A stretch of DNA of 64,000 nucleotides, taken from the NCBI RefSeq assembly GCF_014203325.1, contig NZ_JACHIV010000001.1, positions 1,861,501 through 1,925,500 on the forward strand, written 5' to 3'. Under the pieces are notes generated by a model that ran no database searches, had not been told where the DNA came from, and was given only the letters and a program-made list of their open reading frames with translations. Positions within the stretch are counted from its first letter, which is position 1. Every line of letters starts with the position of its first letter. This stretch comes from Saccharopolyspora gloriosae. Its GTDB lineage: Bacteria > Actinomycetota > Actinomycetes > Mycobacteriales > Pseudonocardiaceae. The translations under genes were made by a program, and so were the position numbers. Below are positions 45,923 to 55,064 of this stretch, one piece after another.

Positions 45923-46025
45923 GTCGTCTCCTTCGTTTCGCCGAGTGCGTTGCGAGGCGGGGTCAGGTCGCCGGAAACGACTCGTCGTGTCGACGTCTAG
46001 TGCGGGTAACCTGGTTCGCAACCTT

Positions 46026-46045
46026 AAAAGTGACTAAGTCGTTTT
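46026..46045. promoter_or_regulatory. Palindromic operator candidate upstream of the XRE gene
   Basis: AAAAGTGACT-A-AGTCGTTTT: inverted repeat with two internal mismatches, in an A/T-rich patch 102 bp before the XRE gene and facing the small minus-strand frame. Confidence 0.5.
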
Positions 46046-46146
46046 GGCTAGATCCACGAACGGGTCAACCTGGAGTTGGCCCCGCGAAGTCGCCGGAGGC
46101 GAGTCGGGCAGACTGAGTCGGATTGGCGCCGGAGGAGGGGTTGCGG

Positions 46147-47004
46147 ATGACGAGCGGCACCGGATCGATGGTGAGCCGTCGTCGGCTCGGGATCGAGCTG
46201 CGTCTGCTGCGCGAGCAAGCGGGCATGAGCGCGACGGACGCGGCCGAACGTCTCGACGACTTGTCGCAGACGAAGATTTCCCGCCTGGAGCGAGGAAAAG
46301 TCCAGCGTCCTCGCATCGGTGACATCCGCGCGCTCTTGGAGCTGTACGGCGTCAGCGGGAATGACGCAGAGGGGCTGCTCGACCTGACTCGTGGCTCACG
46401 CGGGCGCGGCTGGTGGAACTCCTACTCCGACTTGCTGCCGACCTGGTTCCACGGCTACGTCGGTCTCGAAGCCGAGGCGGCCGACGTCATCAACTTCGAG
46501 CCGCAGCTGATCCCCGGCCTCTTGCAGACGGAGGCGTACGTTCGAGCTCTTGCCCGGACAGTGCCGGGGATCAGTTCGGAACGTGTGGAGCGGCAGGTCA
46601 AGGTTCGGATGCTGCGTCAGCAAGTTCTGCAACGGGAAGATCCGCTCAAGCTGTGGGCGATCTTGGACGAGGCCGTGCTCCGACGACCGTTCGGCGGGCC
46701 GGAGGTCATGCGGGAGCAGCTCGATCACCTCGTAGAAGTATCGACGTGGGCGAACATCGTTCTGCAGGTTCTGCCCTTCAGCGCAGGAAGTCATCCGGCC
46801 ATCTCGGGTGGGTTCGCGGTTCTGGGATTTCCGGACACAGGTGACACCGATGTTGCTTATCTCGATGCCCACGGAGGCTTGTACCTGGACGGTGCAGCCG
46901 ACGTAGTCTGGTATCGAGAACTGTTCGACCACCTGCGCGCACGAGCGGCTGATCCCGACCGAACGGGCGAGCTGGTCAAGAAGATTTCCAAGGAGTCGAC
47001 GTGA
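46147..47004 (+). CDS. XRE family regulator with DUF5753 (Scr1-type)
   Basis: 285 residues: an N-terminal helix-turn-helix (GIELRLLREQAGMSATDAAE, then LDDLSQTKISRLERGKVQRP, about 8-65) and the DUF5753 effector domain (about 95-280, EPQLIPGLLQTEAYVRAL; VLQVLPFSAGSHPAISGGFA). Such regulators are paired with DUF397 proteins in actinomycetes and control differentiation and antibiotic genes; some pairs behave like toxin-antitoxin-type modules. ATG 46147 follows GGAGGAGGGG. Its stop overlaps the first DUF397 start (GTGA). Confidence 0.92.
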   Translation: MTSGTGSMVSRRRLGIELRLLREQAGMSATDAAERLDDLSQTKISRLERGKVQRPRIGDIRALLELYGVSGNDAEGLLDLTRGSRGRGWWNSYSDLLPTWFHGYVGLEAEAADVINFEPQLIPGLLQTEAYVRALARTVPGISSERVERQVKVRMLRQQVLQREDPLKLWAILDEAVLRRPFGGPEVMREQLDHLVEVSTWANIVLQVLPFSAGSHPAISGGFAVLGFPDTGDTDVAYLDAHGGLYLDGAADVVWYRELFDHLRARAADPDRTGELVKKISKEST

Positions 47005-47243
47005 CTCGACCCAGCGGGTCTGCCTCGAACCATGTCGGTCTAGCAAACATGTCTTGGCGCAAGAGTTCGCGCAGCACTCCGAACGGTCAGTGCGTCGAGG
47101 TCGCGGCAATTCCAGGTGTGACAGCCGTTCGGGACAGCAAGCTCGGTCAGATGAGCCCCGTGCTGCCCTTCGCGCCCGCGAGTTGGTCGACCTTCCTGGC
47201 AGAGCTCAAGAACGGCACCTTCGACGTAGGGCGGCCCGGCTGA
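47001..47243 (+). CDS. DUF397 protein, first of two
   Basis: 80 residues with the DUF397 core WRKSSRSTPNGQCVEVAAIP and AVRDSK. It is translated from GTG 47001 overlapping the regulator stop. The partner regulator probably binds it. Confidence 0.9.
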   Translation: MTRPSGSASNHVGLANMSWRKSSRSTPNGQCVEVAAIPGVTAVRDSKLGQMSPVLPFAPASWSTFLAELKNGTFDVGRPG

Positions 47244-47275
47244 CTGTTAATGCGGTGAGGAGCGGAGGCGACGGT

Positions 47276-47479
47276 ATGACGGTGCGGCAGGAGATTCCCG
47301 GTGGCTGGCGGAAGTCGAGCCGGAGCACTCAGACCGACAGCTGTGTCGAAGTCGGTCGGGTGACCGGTGGTGCTGCGGTCCGGGACACCAAGGATCGGGC
47401 TTCGGGCCACTTCACGGCGACCAGCGCGCAGTGGTCGGCGTTCGTGGGTGCGATCAGGCACGGTCGCTTCGACGCGTGA
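47276..47479 (+). CDS. DUF397 protein, second of two
   Basis: 67 residues with WRKSSRSTQTDSCVEVGRVT and AAVRDTKDR. ATG 47276 follows GGAGG. It duplicates the preceding gene, 32 bases after it; the two share the core but differ in ends, so the XRE regulator may have two partners. Confidence 0.9.
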   Translation: MTVRQEIPGGWRKSSRSTQTDSCVEVGRVTGGAAVRDTKDRASGHFTATSAQWSAFVGAIRHGRFDA

Positions 47480-47487
47480 GTCGCGAA

Positions 47488-47521
47488 GACGAGCCCAGGC
47501 AGGAATCCTCCTGGGCTCGTC
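47488..47521. terminator. Terminator after the DUF397 pair
   Basis: 12-bp perfect stem GACGAGCCCAGG with a 10-nt loop between convergent genes. Confidence 0.8.
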
Positions 47522-47550
47522 CTCGGCCGTACCGCGCCACTCGGCGTTCG

Positions 47551-48612
47551 TCAGCGTGGTTCGAGTTTCAGGTCTCCCGCGGTGGCCTGGCGGATGTGGT
47601 CGCCGGCGAGCATGTCGTGCGGTAGGCCGAGTTCGATCGCGCTGGCCGCGTCGAGGCGGGACAGCGGGGGTTCGGTGAGGTCGACGTCCAGGGCGCCGAG
47701 GTTGTCCTCCAGCTGCGCGGGCGTGCGGGCGCCGATGACCGGTGCCGTCACGGCCGGGTTGTGCAGGGTCCAGGCCAGCGCGACCTGAGCGGGGGTGCGG
47801 CCGAGTTCGGCGGCGACCTCCCGCACGGTCTCGGCGACGGCGAGGTTGCGTTCGGTGACGGTGCCGAGGGCGTGGTTGAAGCTCTTGCGGTTGCTGTCCG
47901 CGGAGGCGGTGCCGTCCCCGGTGAGGTCCGCGCGGGTGTACTTGCCGGTGAGGACACCGCCCGCCAGCGGCGAGTACGGGACCACGCCCAGCCCCATCTC
48001 GCGCGCCATCGGGATCAGGTCACGCTCGCCGCCGCGCTGGGCCAGGTTGTACTCGATCTCCAGCGCGACCAGCGGGGACCAGCCGCGCAGGTCGGCGATG
48101 GCCTGCATCCGGGACACCTGCCAGGCCGGGGCGTTGGAGATGGCCACGTACAGCACCTTGCCGCCGCGCACCAGGTCGTCGAGCCCGCGCAGGATCTCCT
48201 CGACGGGTGTCGTGAAGTCCCACACGTGCAGGTAGAGCAGGTCGATGTAGTCGGTGTTCAGCTGCCGCAGGCTGGATTCCACGGACCCGAACAGGCTCTT
48301 GCGGTTCGCGCCGCCGGAGTTCGGGTCGCCGGGTCGGCGCAGCGTCGTGTACTTCGTCGCGAGCACCAGGCTTTCCCGGTCGCTGCGGGTGAAGTCGCCG
48401 AGCAGTCGTTCGGAGCTGCCGTCGGTGTAGGTGCTGGCGGTGTCGATGAAGTTGCCGCCGCGCTCGACGTAGGTGTCGAACAACTTGCGGGCCTCGTCCT
48501 GCTCGGCGCCCCAGCCCCACTCGGTGCCGAAGGTCGCCGCGCCCAGCGCCAGCGGCGAGACCCGCAGCCCGGAACGGCCCAGCAGGCGGTAGGTGTCCAG
48601 GGTGAGTTGCAC
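47551..48612 (-). CDS. Aldo/keto reductase
   Basis: 353 residues of the AKR fold: catalytic Asp/Tyr in GGNFIDTASTYTDGSSE, Lys in LVLATKYTT and His in LLYLHVWDF; NADPH site in LDDNLGALDV-type C-terminal region (QLEDNLGAL). It looks like the YajO/Tas group acting on unknown carbonyls. GTG 48612 has AGGAGG five bases upstream. It is divergent from the XRE regulator at 48.7 kb, which likely controls it. Confidence 0.9.
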   Translation of the reverse strand: MQLTLDTYRLLGRSGLRVSPLALGAATFGTEWGWGAEQDEARKLFDTYVERGGNFIDTASTYTDGSSERLLGDFTRSDRESLVLATKYTTLRRPGDPNSGGANRKSLFGSVESSLRQLNTDYIDLLYLHVWDFTTPVEEILRGLDDLVRGGKVLYVAISNAPAWQVSRMQAIADLRGWSPLVALEIEYNLAQRGGERDLIPMAREMGLGVVPYSPLAGGVLTGKYTRADLTGDGTASADSNRKSFNHALGTVTERNLAVAETVREVAAELGRTPAQVALAWTLHNPAVTAPVIGARTPAQLEDNLGALDVDLTEPPLSRLDAASAIELGLPHDMLAGDHIRQATAGDLKLEPR

Positions 48613-48679
48613 TGCGTCCTCCTGAGTTCGTCCTCGTTCGCCGCCGAGCCTGCGCCGATCGCGGAGGGCGGGTAAGGGA

Positions 48680-48690
48680 AGGAACTTCCT
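48680..48690. promoter_or_regulatory. Small palindrome in the AKR-XRE divergent region
   Basis: AGGAA-C-TTCCT sits between the two divergent starts, where the XRE regulator would be expected to bind. Confidence 0.35.
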
Positions 48691-48726
48691 GGGAACACCG
48701 GTCCTACCCCGGCTGTTGAACCACGC

Positions 48727-49557
48727 ATGACGATCGGTGTGGTGGATCCGACGCAGGAGCTCGCCGCGTTCCTGCGGACCAGGCGCGAACGCCTGGACCC
48801 GGACGACTTCGACCTGCCGCGCCGGCGGTCCCGGCGCACGCCGGGGTTGCGCCGCGAGGAGGTCGCCGAGCTGGCCGGGATCAGCATCGACTACGTCGTG
48901 CGGCTGGAACAGGCGCGCGGGCTGCGGCCGTCGGCGGACGTGGTGGAGGCGCTGGCGGCGGCGTTGCGACTGGGCGCCGACGAACGCACCTACCTCTTCG
49001 ACCTCACCGGGCAGCGCCCCCGCGACCCCGACGGGCCCACCACCGTCGCGGCGCCGCCGCTGGCCCGGCTGGTGGCCGACCTGGCGCCGCTGCCCGCGAT
49101 GGTGATGAACCACCGCTTCGACGTGCTCGCCTGGAACGAGGAGATGGCGGGGCTGCTGGTGGGCTTCGACGCGCTCCCGCCGTCGCGGCGCAACGCGATG
49201 TGGCTGTGCCTGCTGCACCCGGAGATCAGCGAGTTCTACGTCGACCGCGACCGCGTCCGGCGCGAGGGCGTCGCCCACCTGCGCACCGCGTGGGCCGCCC
49301 ACCCGCAGGACCCGGCGCTGACCGGCCTCATCACCGAAGCCATCGCGCACGACGCGGAATTCGCGCGGCTGTGGGAGGAACGGGACGTCAAGCTCAACGG
49401 CCGCGGCAGCAAGGCGATGCGCCACCCCGAGATCGGCGCGGTCGACGTGCACTTCGAAGTCCTCGTGCCGCTGCAGGACTCCGACCAGCGCCTGATGATC
49501 TGCCGTGGCGCCGACGAACCCAGCCGGACGGCCCTGGAACGCCTGCGCACGCGGTGA
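48727..49557 (+). CDS. XRE regulator with MmyB-like ligand-binding domain
   Basis: 276 residues: helix-turn-helix (GLRREEVAELAGISIDYVVR, about 42-75) and the MmyB-like PAS-type domain (about 105-270, PAMVMNHRFDVLAWNEEMAG). Members of this group regulate adjacent, divergently transcribed oxidoreductases in response to fatty-acid-like ligands. The neighbouring AKR is the obvious target by position. Confidence 0.9.
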   Translation: MTIGVVDPTQELAAFLRTRRERLDPDDFDLPRRRSRRTPGLRREEVAELAGISIDYVVRLEQARGLRPSADVVEALAAALRLGADERTYLFDLTGQRPRDPDGPTTVAAPPLARLVADLAPLPAMVMNHRFDVLAWNEEMAGLLVGFDALPPSRRNAMWLCLLHPEISEFYVDRDRVRREGVAHLRTAWAAHPQDPALTGLITEAIAHDAEFARLWEERDVKLNGRGSKAMRHPEIGAVDVHFEVLVPLQDSDQRLMICRGADEPSRTALERLRTR

Positions 49558-49740
49558 CGCGGGACGCGGCGAGTGCGCACCGGGCCGGTCGTCGTGCTGG
49601 TCGTCGATCGTGATCGGTTCGCGTCAACCGGAACGTCCGGCCACCGCCTGGACGTGCAGGTCGAGAACCACCGGTGCGGTACACGCGGGAAAACGCCTTC
49701 GCGCCGCTCGCAGCGGAGCACGTGGCGCGGTGCTGAGGAC

Positions 49741-50685
49741 CTACCCCGCGCGTTCGTGATCGATGAACGCGATCAACGCGTCCACGACCGCGTCGGGCTG
49801 CTCGTCGGGGATGAAGTGTCCGGCCTGCGGGATGACGACGCCTGTCACGTTGTCCGCCCAAGGGCTGATGGAAGCGGCCATGTCGGGGATCGAGCCGTGG
49901 GAGCTGGAGATTCCCAAGAGCGGGACGGTCAAGTGCCCTCGGCCCAGGGCGTCGTGATTCTTGCGCGCCGATTCCGCGGCATCGCGGTAGTAGGCGAGGG
50001 ACGCTCGCAGACCACCCTCGGCCGCGATGGAGGCCGCGTAGTGGTCGATATCGGCACCGTCGAACGTGTCCGGGGACAGTGCTTTGACCTTCAAGAACCA
50101 GCCGACGTAGTCGCGCTCATGACCGGTGAGCAGCGTCTCGGGAAGTTCGGGCACCAGGTGGAACGCGAAGTGCCAGGTCTTCCATGCCTGCTCGGGATTC
50201 GTGGGGACCGCGTCCGGGAGGGTGATCCCGGGGATTCCGGCGTCGAGCAGAGCGACACCGCGCAGGCGCTCTTCGTGCATCAGGGCCAGCGAGAAGGCGA
50301 CCCAGGCCCCGATGTCGTGGGCGACGAGCCAGTACTTCGACACGCCGAGTGCGGTGACAGCGGCCTGGACGCGCGAAGCAACGGTGTGCGTGTCGTAGCT
50401 GTCGTGAGGGCGGTCGGAATGGCCTTGTCCCGGCAGGTCGATGGCGATCACGCGGAATCGCTCGGCGAGGCGCGGCATCGCTTTGCGCCAAGCCCACCAG
50501 GTCTGCGGGAACCCGGCGAGCAGGACGACGGCAGGACCGGTCGGCGGACCGCCGTCCACGGCATGGAGCCGGATGCCGTCCGCGTCGACCCAGCGGTGGG
50601 TGAATCCCGCGAGGTCGTGCAGCGGCAACCCGGAGATCGAGTTCTGGCCGCGTGAGCGGTTCGCGGCGGTTTCAGCGTCAGTCAT
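49741..50685 (-). CDS. Alpha/beta hydrolase (epoxide hydrolase-like)
   Basis: 314 residues of the alpha/beta hydrolase fold: oxyanion motif AGFPQTWWAWR (HGxP variant), nucleophile Asp in LVAHDIGAWVA, and the catalytic His in PQAGHFIPDEQP. The Asp nucleophile marks epoxide hydrolase/haloalkane dehalogenase-like members. Start ATG 50685 gives a 30-residue leader before the fold; a start nearer the core is possible. Divergent from a TetR gene with a perfect operator between them. Confidence 0.87.
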   Translation of the reverse strand: MTDAETAANRSRGQNSISGLPLHDLAGFTHRWVDADGIRLHAVDGGPPTGPAVVLLAGFPQTWWAWRKAMPRLAERFRVIAIDLPGQGHSDRPHDSYDTHTVASRVQAAVTALGVSKYWLVAHDIGAWVAFSLALMHEERLRGVALLDAGIPGITLPDAVPTNPEQAWKTWHFAFHLVPELPETLLTGHERDYVGWFLKVKALSPDTFDGADIDHYAASIAAEGGLRASLAYYRDAAESARKNHDALGRGHLTVPLLGISSSHGSIPDMAASISPWADNVTGVVIPQAGHFIPDEQPDAVVDALIAFIDHERAG

Positions 50686-50701
50686 GTCTCAAGGCTAATG
50701 C

Positions 50702-50725
50702 ATCTTGAACTGGCTGGTTCAAGAT
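50702..50725. promoter_or_regulatory. TetR operator between hydrolase and TetR genes
   Basis: Perfect 9-bp inverted repeat ATCTTGAAC with 6-bp spacer, placed over the promoter region of both divergent genes. Confidence 0.75.
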
Positions 50726-50771
50726 ACGATGGCAGCGGCACGGCGGCCGGGTTCGAGAACGAGGTGCATGC

Positions 50772-51359
50772 GTGATGGCCGGGAAGAAGCAGTTCGACGT
50801 GGACCTCGTGCTCGACGCGGCGATGGTCCAGTTCTGGCGAGCCGGGTACGCCGCGACCTCCCTCGACGACCTCTCCAGGGCGACCGGGTTGAACCGCAGT
50901 TCCATCTACTCCTCGCTCGGCGACAAGGACTCGCTCTACCTGCGCTGCCTGGACCGCTACGCCACGCGCTACGGGGACAGGTACGACCAGGCCCTGTCGA
51001 GCGCGCCCGACGAGCCGCTGCGGGCGATCCGGGATTTCTTCGGAGTGACGCTGGAGCGCATCGCCGACCCCGACCTGCCGGACGGATGCCTGGTCGCCCA
51101 GACCGCGATGGCGATACCCGTGCTGAGCCCCGACATCGCCGCGCGCGCGATCGAAGCCCTGAGCTTCCAGCGTGCGCGGCTGCGGGCCGCCTTGGCCGCC
51201 GCGAAGTTGGCCGACGCCGACGACTTCGCCGTGCACATCGCGGCGGTCAACCAGTCGGTGGCCGTGATGAGCAGGGCCGGGACGAGCCCGGAGCAGCTCC
51301 GCGCGGTGATCGAAATCAGCATGAGCGCGCTCTCGCAGGCGTTGCGCGCCCGGAGCTAG
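50772..51359 (+). CDS. TetR/AcrR family regulator
   Basis: 195 residues with the TetR helix-turn-helix (VLDAAMVQFWRAGYAATSLD, then DLSRATGLNRSSIYSSLGDK, about 12-55) and a C-terminal ligand-binding domain of the TetR_C type. It probably represses itself and the divergent hydrolase through the palindrome at 50702-50725 and is released by a small hydrophobic ligand, which is inference from arrangement. GTG 50772 has GAGG upstream; an ATG three bases later is the alternative. Confidence 0.9.
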   Translation: MMAGKKQFDVDLVLDAAMVQFWRAGYAATSLDDLSRATGLNRSSIYSSLGDKDSLYLRCLDRYATRYGDRYDQALSSAPDEPLRAIRDFFGVTLERIADPDLPDGCLVAQTAMAIPVLSPDIAARAIEALSFQRARLRAALAAAKLADADDFAVHIAAVNQSVAVMSRAGTSPEQLRAVIEISMSALSQALRARS

Positions 51360-51543
51360 GTCCTGAGTTCGTCGGCGGTCCGGCGGGTGCGGATGTCGCC
51401 CCTTCTGCCGACCGGCGAACGCGGTCGCGTCGTCTTGCGACCGCGCGCACCGGCGCTGCGGTCGCGGATCGCATCGGCCTGCGCGGAGAACGCTGCCGAT
51501 GGGCAAGGCGCAAGGAACGCCCTGCAGGTCGTGCGCGCCGCGC

Positions 51544-51939
51544 TTATCGCTCGGCGGGGGCCTGGATGATCCAGGGCATGTTGTCCGGTTCCCGGCGGCC
51601 GGGGAGGTGGGCGTTGAGCAGCGGGGGGAGCCAGGTCGTGGCCGGGACGCCGAGCTCGTAGGACAGCAGGTCCAGCAGCATGGCCTGGTCCTCGTCGGGG
51701 CGGATGCGGACCTGCACCGGGCCGGAGCCCAGGTAGTGCACCTCGTCCCGGGCGTGCGGCGACTGGAGCCGCGCCCGCGCGTCGCGCACCACGTCCGGCA
51801 ACCGGTCGCGCAGCGCCTCGATCGCCTCGAACACGACCGCGGTGGGTGTGCCGTCGTCGCCGCAGTAGGTGTCCAGGCGCGCCTGCAACGAGTCCGATAC
51901 GAACACCGTCCAGGCCGAGTCCTCTTCGCGCGCTGCCAT
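51544..51939 (-). CDS. Hypothetical protein, 131 residues
   Basis: No family recognised. The protein is soluble, acidic, without signal peptide or membrane segment; the central part (DRLPDVVRDARARLQSPHAR) is helical and DEDQAMLLDLLSYELGVPAT precedes a Pro-rich C-terminus. Codon use and third-position GC fit a real gene. Neighbours give no clue. Confidence 0.55.
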   Translation of the reverse strand: MAAREEDSAWTVFVSDSLQARLDTYCGDDGTPTAVVFEAIEALRDRLPDVVRDARARLQSPHARDEVHYLGSGPVQVRIRPDEDQAMLLDLLSYELGVPATTWLPPLLNAHLPGRREPDNMPWIIQAPAER

Positions 51940-52497
51940 ACCTGATGTCTACCAAATCGCCGTGACGCCCTGGGCCTGGCCTGCGGATACGGGTCAGCCG
52001 GCAGGCGTTACCACCGTCCCGGCACCGGGGTCGGCGTTCAGCTGGGAAGTGGCTCTTGGTCCGCGGCGCCCCGATCATGGCCGGCGTCGCAGGTGAAAGG
52101 CCGGGAAGTCGTCCTGGCGAGATGCGAGAAGCCCCGGCGTGGTTCCGGGGTCCGCAGGCGTGGCGAAAGTCGGTGGACGTCCTCGTAGCGCGCGATCTCG
52201 CATTCCCCGTTCGGTCTGCGCAGCAGGTTCCGCGCGGTCGACGCAGTGCGAGAACGTCGTCGATTCCAGGCTTGAAATCGGTTTTGCCGGACCATTTCGA
52301 ATACTTTATGGACTGCCGGGCACGTGATGATCCGGCCGCCGTGATCAGGCTGCGGGAATCGCCCGGTTTCGCGGCGCGCGAACTATGAGGGAAACCCCTC
52401 CGGCCGTTCGCATCATCGCCCTTTGATGGGGCGTTCCCGCCTAATCTTGTTCGTGTAAGGGCGTTGGTCGCCTTCCTGATTCACAAAGGTGGTTCGA
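51940..52497. other. 558-bp intergenic region
   Basis: No convincing gene; a small hairpin CCCCGG-N7-CCGGGG lies at 52132-52150, and the 52400-52490 part probably contains the promoter of the secreted protein. An open frame at 52056-52388 has neither SD nor recognisable similarity. Confidence 0.4.
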
Positions 52498-52743
52498 ATG
52501 TTGATTCGTAAGACTATGGCCGCGCTCGCGCTGTGCGCCGCAGGGGTCGCGACGGCCGGTGTGGGTGCCGCTTCGGCTGAGGCTCCCAGCTCGGCGGACG
52601 TCCAGCCGGCGGAGGTCGTCGGTTCGTACCCGACGAAGAAGGAGTGCAACAAGGTCGGTCAAAGCTACGTGGACTCCGGAAAAGCGAGCGGGTGGAGCTG
52701 CACTTCGTGGAACGGCGGACGGTACGAACTGCGGATTTTCTGA
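52498..52743 (+). CDS. Small secreted protein, two cysteines
   Basis: 81 residues: signal peptide (IRKTMAALALCAAGVATAGV, cleavage expected after ASA near residue 29) and a mature part of ~50 residues with two cysteines (KKECNKVGQ and WSCTSW) that could form one disulfide. Mature sequence ends GGRYELRIF. AAAGGTGG precedes the ATG. Function unknown; small secreted proteins of this kind are common in actinomycetes. Confidence 0.75.
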   Translation: MLIRKTMAALALCAAGVATAGVGAASAEAPSSADVQPAEVVGSYPTKKECNKVGQSYVDSGKASGWSCTSWNGGRYELRIF

Positions 52744-53090
52744 TACATCGGTCGCCGGCGTGACCGGTGGGTGACCCGCGAGCCCGAACGGGTCGCGGCA
52801 TGGGGAGTGCTTTGCCTGTCGTCATCGTGATCGTGACGCAGGTGCCCGAGGACGGATCGACCTCATTCCGAAAAGAGCGCTCGATCCGTTCTGCTGATCG
52901 AACTCCGGTGGCCGTCGGTGAACGGGTGAGATGTGTTTCTTGCTCGAATTCGTCGACGGTCACCGGGGTGCATGCAAGGAAATCGATCGGCCGTGCGGCG
53001 ACGGTAATGATTTGACGTTGGGTCTCGAACATTCCCTCTTCTGATCTGCACCTGTATTTGCCTGAAAAGTCGCGGGCATTTCCAATTTTA
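52744..53090. other. 347-bp intergenic region
   Basis: Contains a possible terminator hairpin at 52777-52797 (CGCGA-CCCG with bulge) for the secreted-protein gene; the rest, with lower GC from 52980 on, shows no gene. Confidence 0.4.
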
Positions 53091-55064
53091 CTAGCCGAAT
53101 TCCGCGTCCAAAGCGAGGCGCCCCAGCTTGGCGTATTCCTGGCGGATGGCGTTGAGGAGGTGGTTCATGGTGACCTCGCCGCCGGCTTCGGCGGCGAGGT
53201 AGGCGGCGGTGACGGCGCAGGATCGGATGGAGCCGCCCGCGAGTTCGAAGCGCTCGGCGCAGCGGTCCAGGTCGAGGTCGTCGGCTCGGGGGACGGCGTC
53301 GCCGAGGGTGCGGTCCCACAGGGCTCGGCGTTGGTCCGGTTCGGGCATGGGGAAGTCGGCGATGACGTCGAGGCGGCGGGTGAAGGCCTCGTCGAGGTTC
53401 GCGCGGAGGTTCGTGGTGAGCACCGCGATGCCGTCGAAGGACTCCATGCGCTGCAGCAGGTAGGCCGATTCGACGTTGGCGTAGCGGTCGTGGGCGTCTT
53501 TGACCTGGGAGCGCTTGCCGAAGATCGCGTCGGCCTCGTCGAACAGCAGCACGCCGTTCACGCCGGCGGCTTCGGTGAAGATGCGCTCCAGGTTCTTCTC
53601 CGTCTCGCCCACGTACTTGTCGACCACGGTGGACAGGTCGACCACGTAGAGCTCCATGCCCAGGTCGGCGGCGACGACCTCCGCGGACATGGTCTTGCCG
53701 GTGCCGGACTCCCCGGCGAACAGGGCCACCACACCGCGACCGCGACCGCCGCCGGGGCGCATCCGCCAGTCGCCGAGCACCCGATCGCGGTGGCGGGCGC
53801 GCACCGACAGCTCCGCCAGCGCACGCCGCGTCTGCTCGGGCAGCACCAGGTCGTCCCAGTTCACGCCGGGGGTGATGCGGCGGGCGAGGCGGGCCAGGCC
53901 GGCGCCGTTCTGCGCTCGCACGCCGGAGCGGAGGTGTTCGGGGGTGAGCGGGTGGCCTTCCAAGCGGGCGAGCCTCGTCGCCACCGAGGCGGCCCGGCGC
54001 ACCTGGTCCGCGTCGAGGCGGTACGCGCTCAACGCCTCCGCGTCGACCTCGTCGGACGCGCCCGCCTCCGCGAGCGCCCGGTGCCACTGCGCGGCGCGCG
54101 CGGTGCGGTCCGGTTCCGGCAGCGCGATCGTGAGCGGAGCCTGCCGCGCCCACGCCGGGTCCCAGCCGCCGGAACCGTGCAGCAGCAGCGGAATCCGCTC
54201 CGCCGCGTCGAGCAGCCGCCGCAGGGTGCGCGTCGATTCGGGGCCCGCCAAGGCTTCCACCGGCCCGAGCACCAGGCCGGACCTGCTCAGCCGCGCCTCC
54301 CGCACCAGTTCCGCCACCGGTGGTTCCGCTTCGGCGGCCAGCGCCGCCGCGTCCACGACGAGCGCGGCGCGACCGCTCACCGCGAGCGCGTCCACCGCGT
54401 GCTGCTCGGCGCCCGACGAGCCGCGCAGGTGCACCGGGCCGATGCCCGCGTCGAGGCCGGTGGCCAGGCGTTTCACCAGCTCCGCCGGTTCGGTGACCGG
54501 CTCGTCGACCGCCCGCGCCAGCCCGCGCACCGCCGGATCCAGCGCGTCGCCGCCGATCAGGTGCGCGACCACCCGGTCCGGCACCCGCACCGTTCGGGTC
54601 AGCAGCGGCCGGTCGGGTTCCTGCACCTCCAGCAGCCCGCCCGCGATCAGCGGCCCGCCGGGGGCGAAGCGGAACCGGTCCGCGCCCGCCGTGGGCATCC
54701 CGCACAGCTCCAGCACCATGCCCGCCGTCGCGCGCCGCCGCGTCACGTCGTCGTTGAGGTAGCCGTAGAGCCGCTCGAACCGGGCGTCGAGCTCGGGGGC
54801 GAGCGCGATCAGCAGGAACTCCACTTCCCAGGCGTCCAAGCCGAAATCCGCCGCGAGCCGCGCCAGCCGGGACTCCGGCTCCGCGACCTCGACGGGCTCG
54901 GCCGACCACGCCGCCGACGGGGTCTCCAGGGCCTGCCGCACCAGTTCCTCGGTCAGGTACAGGCCGCGGTACGGATCGTCGCGGCCCGGATCGTCGCGGG
55001 CGTCCAGCGCCACCCGGACCCGCTGCTCCACGGCCCGCAACCGGTCCCACAGCTCGCCGCTCAC
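53091..55064 (-). CDS. CIS AAA+ ATPase (Afp15/Pvc15-like)
   Basis: 657 residues: a N-terminal helical region and winged helical part (about 1-400) followed by an AAA+ domain with Walker A FAGESGTGKT, Walker B VLLFDEADAIFGKR and sensor TTNLRANLDEAFTRRL. ATPases of this kind are constant members of eCIS loci and are thought to help assembly or cargo loading. GTG 55064 overlaps the stop of the DUF4255 gene (GTGA). The stop is TAG. Confidence 0.92.
   Translation of the reverse strand: MSGELWDRLRAVEQRVRVALDARDDPGRDDPYRGLYLTEELVRQALETPSAAWSAEPVEVAEPESRLARLAADFGLDAWEVEFLLIALAPELDARFERLYGYLNDDVTRRRATAGMVLELCGMPTAGADRFRFAPGGPLIAGGLLEVQEPDRPLLTRTVRVPDRVVAHLIGGDALDPAVRGLARAVDEPVTEPAELVKRLATGLDAGIGPVHLRGSSGAEQHAVDALAVSGRAALVVDAAALAAEAEPPVAELVREARLSRSGLVLGPVEALAGPESTRTLRRLLDAAERIPLLLHGSGGWDPAWARQAPLTIALPEPDRTARAAQWHRALAEAGASDEVDAEALSAYRLDADQVRRAASVATRLARLEGHPLTPEHLRSGVRAQNGAGLARLARRITPGVNWDDLVLPEQTRRALAELSVRARHRDRVLGDWRMRPGGGRGRGVVALFAGESGTGKTMSAEVVAADLGMELYVVDLSTVVDKYVGETEKNLERIFTEAAGVNGVLLFDEADAIFGKRSQVKDAHDRYANVESAYLLQRMESFDGIAVLTTNLRANLDEAFTRRLDVIADFPMPEPDQRRALWDRTLGDAVPRADDLDLDRCAERFELAGGSIRSCAVTAAYLAAEAGGEVTMNHLLNAIRQEYAKLGRLALDAEFG

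Larger units (their letters stand above)
45390..46146. other. 757-bp intergenic region with low gene content
   Basis: Holds the hairpin pair at 45574-45606, the short possibly frameshifted reading frame at 45738-45922, and the palindrome at 46026-46045; base composition is less GC biased than in flanking genes. No standard gene was recognised. Confidence 0.5.

Noticed and set aside
52056-52388. 110-residue frame upstream of the secreted protein
   Set aside because: No SD, no family, codon use unlike neighbours.
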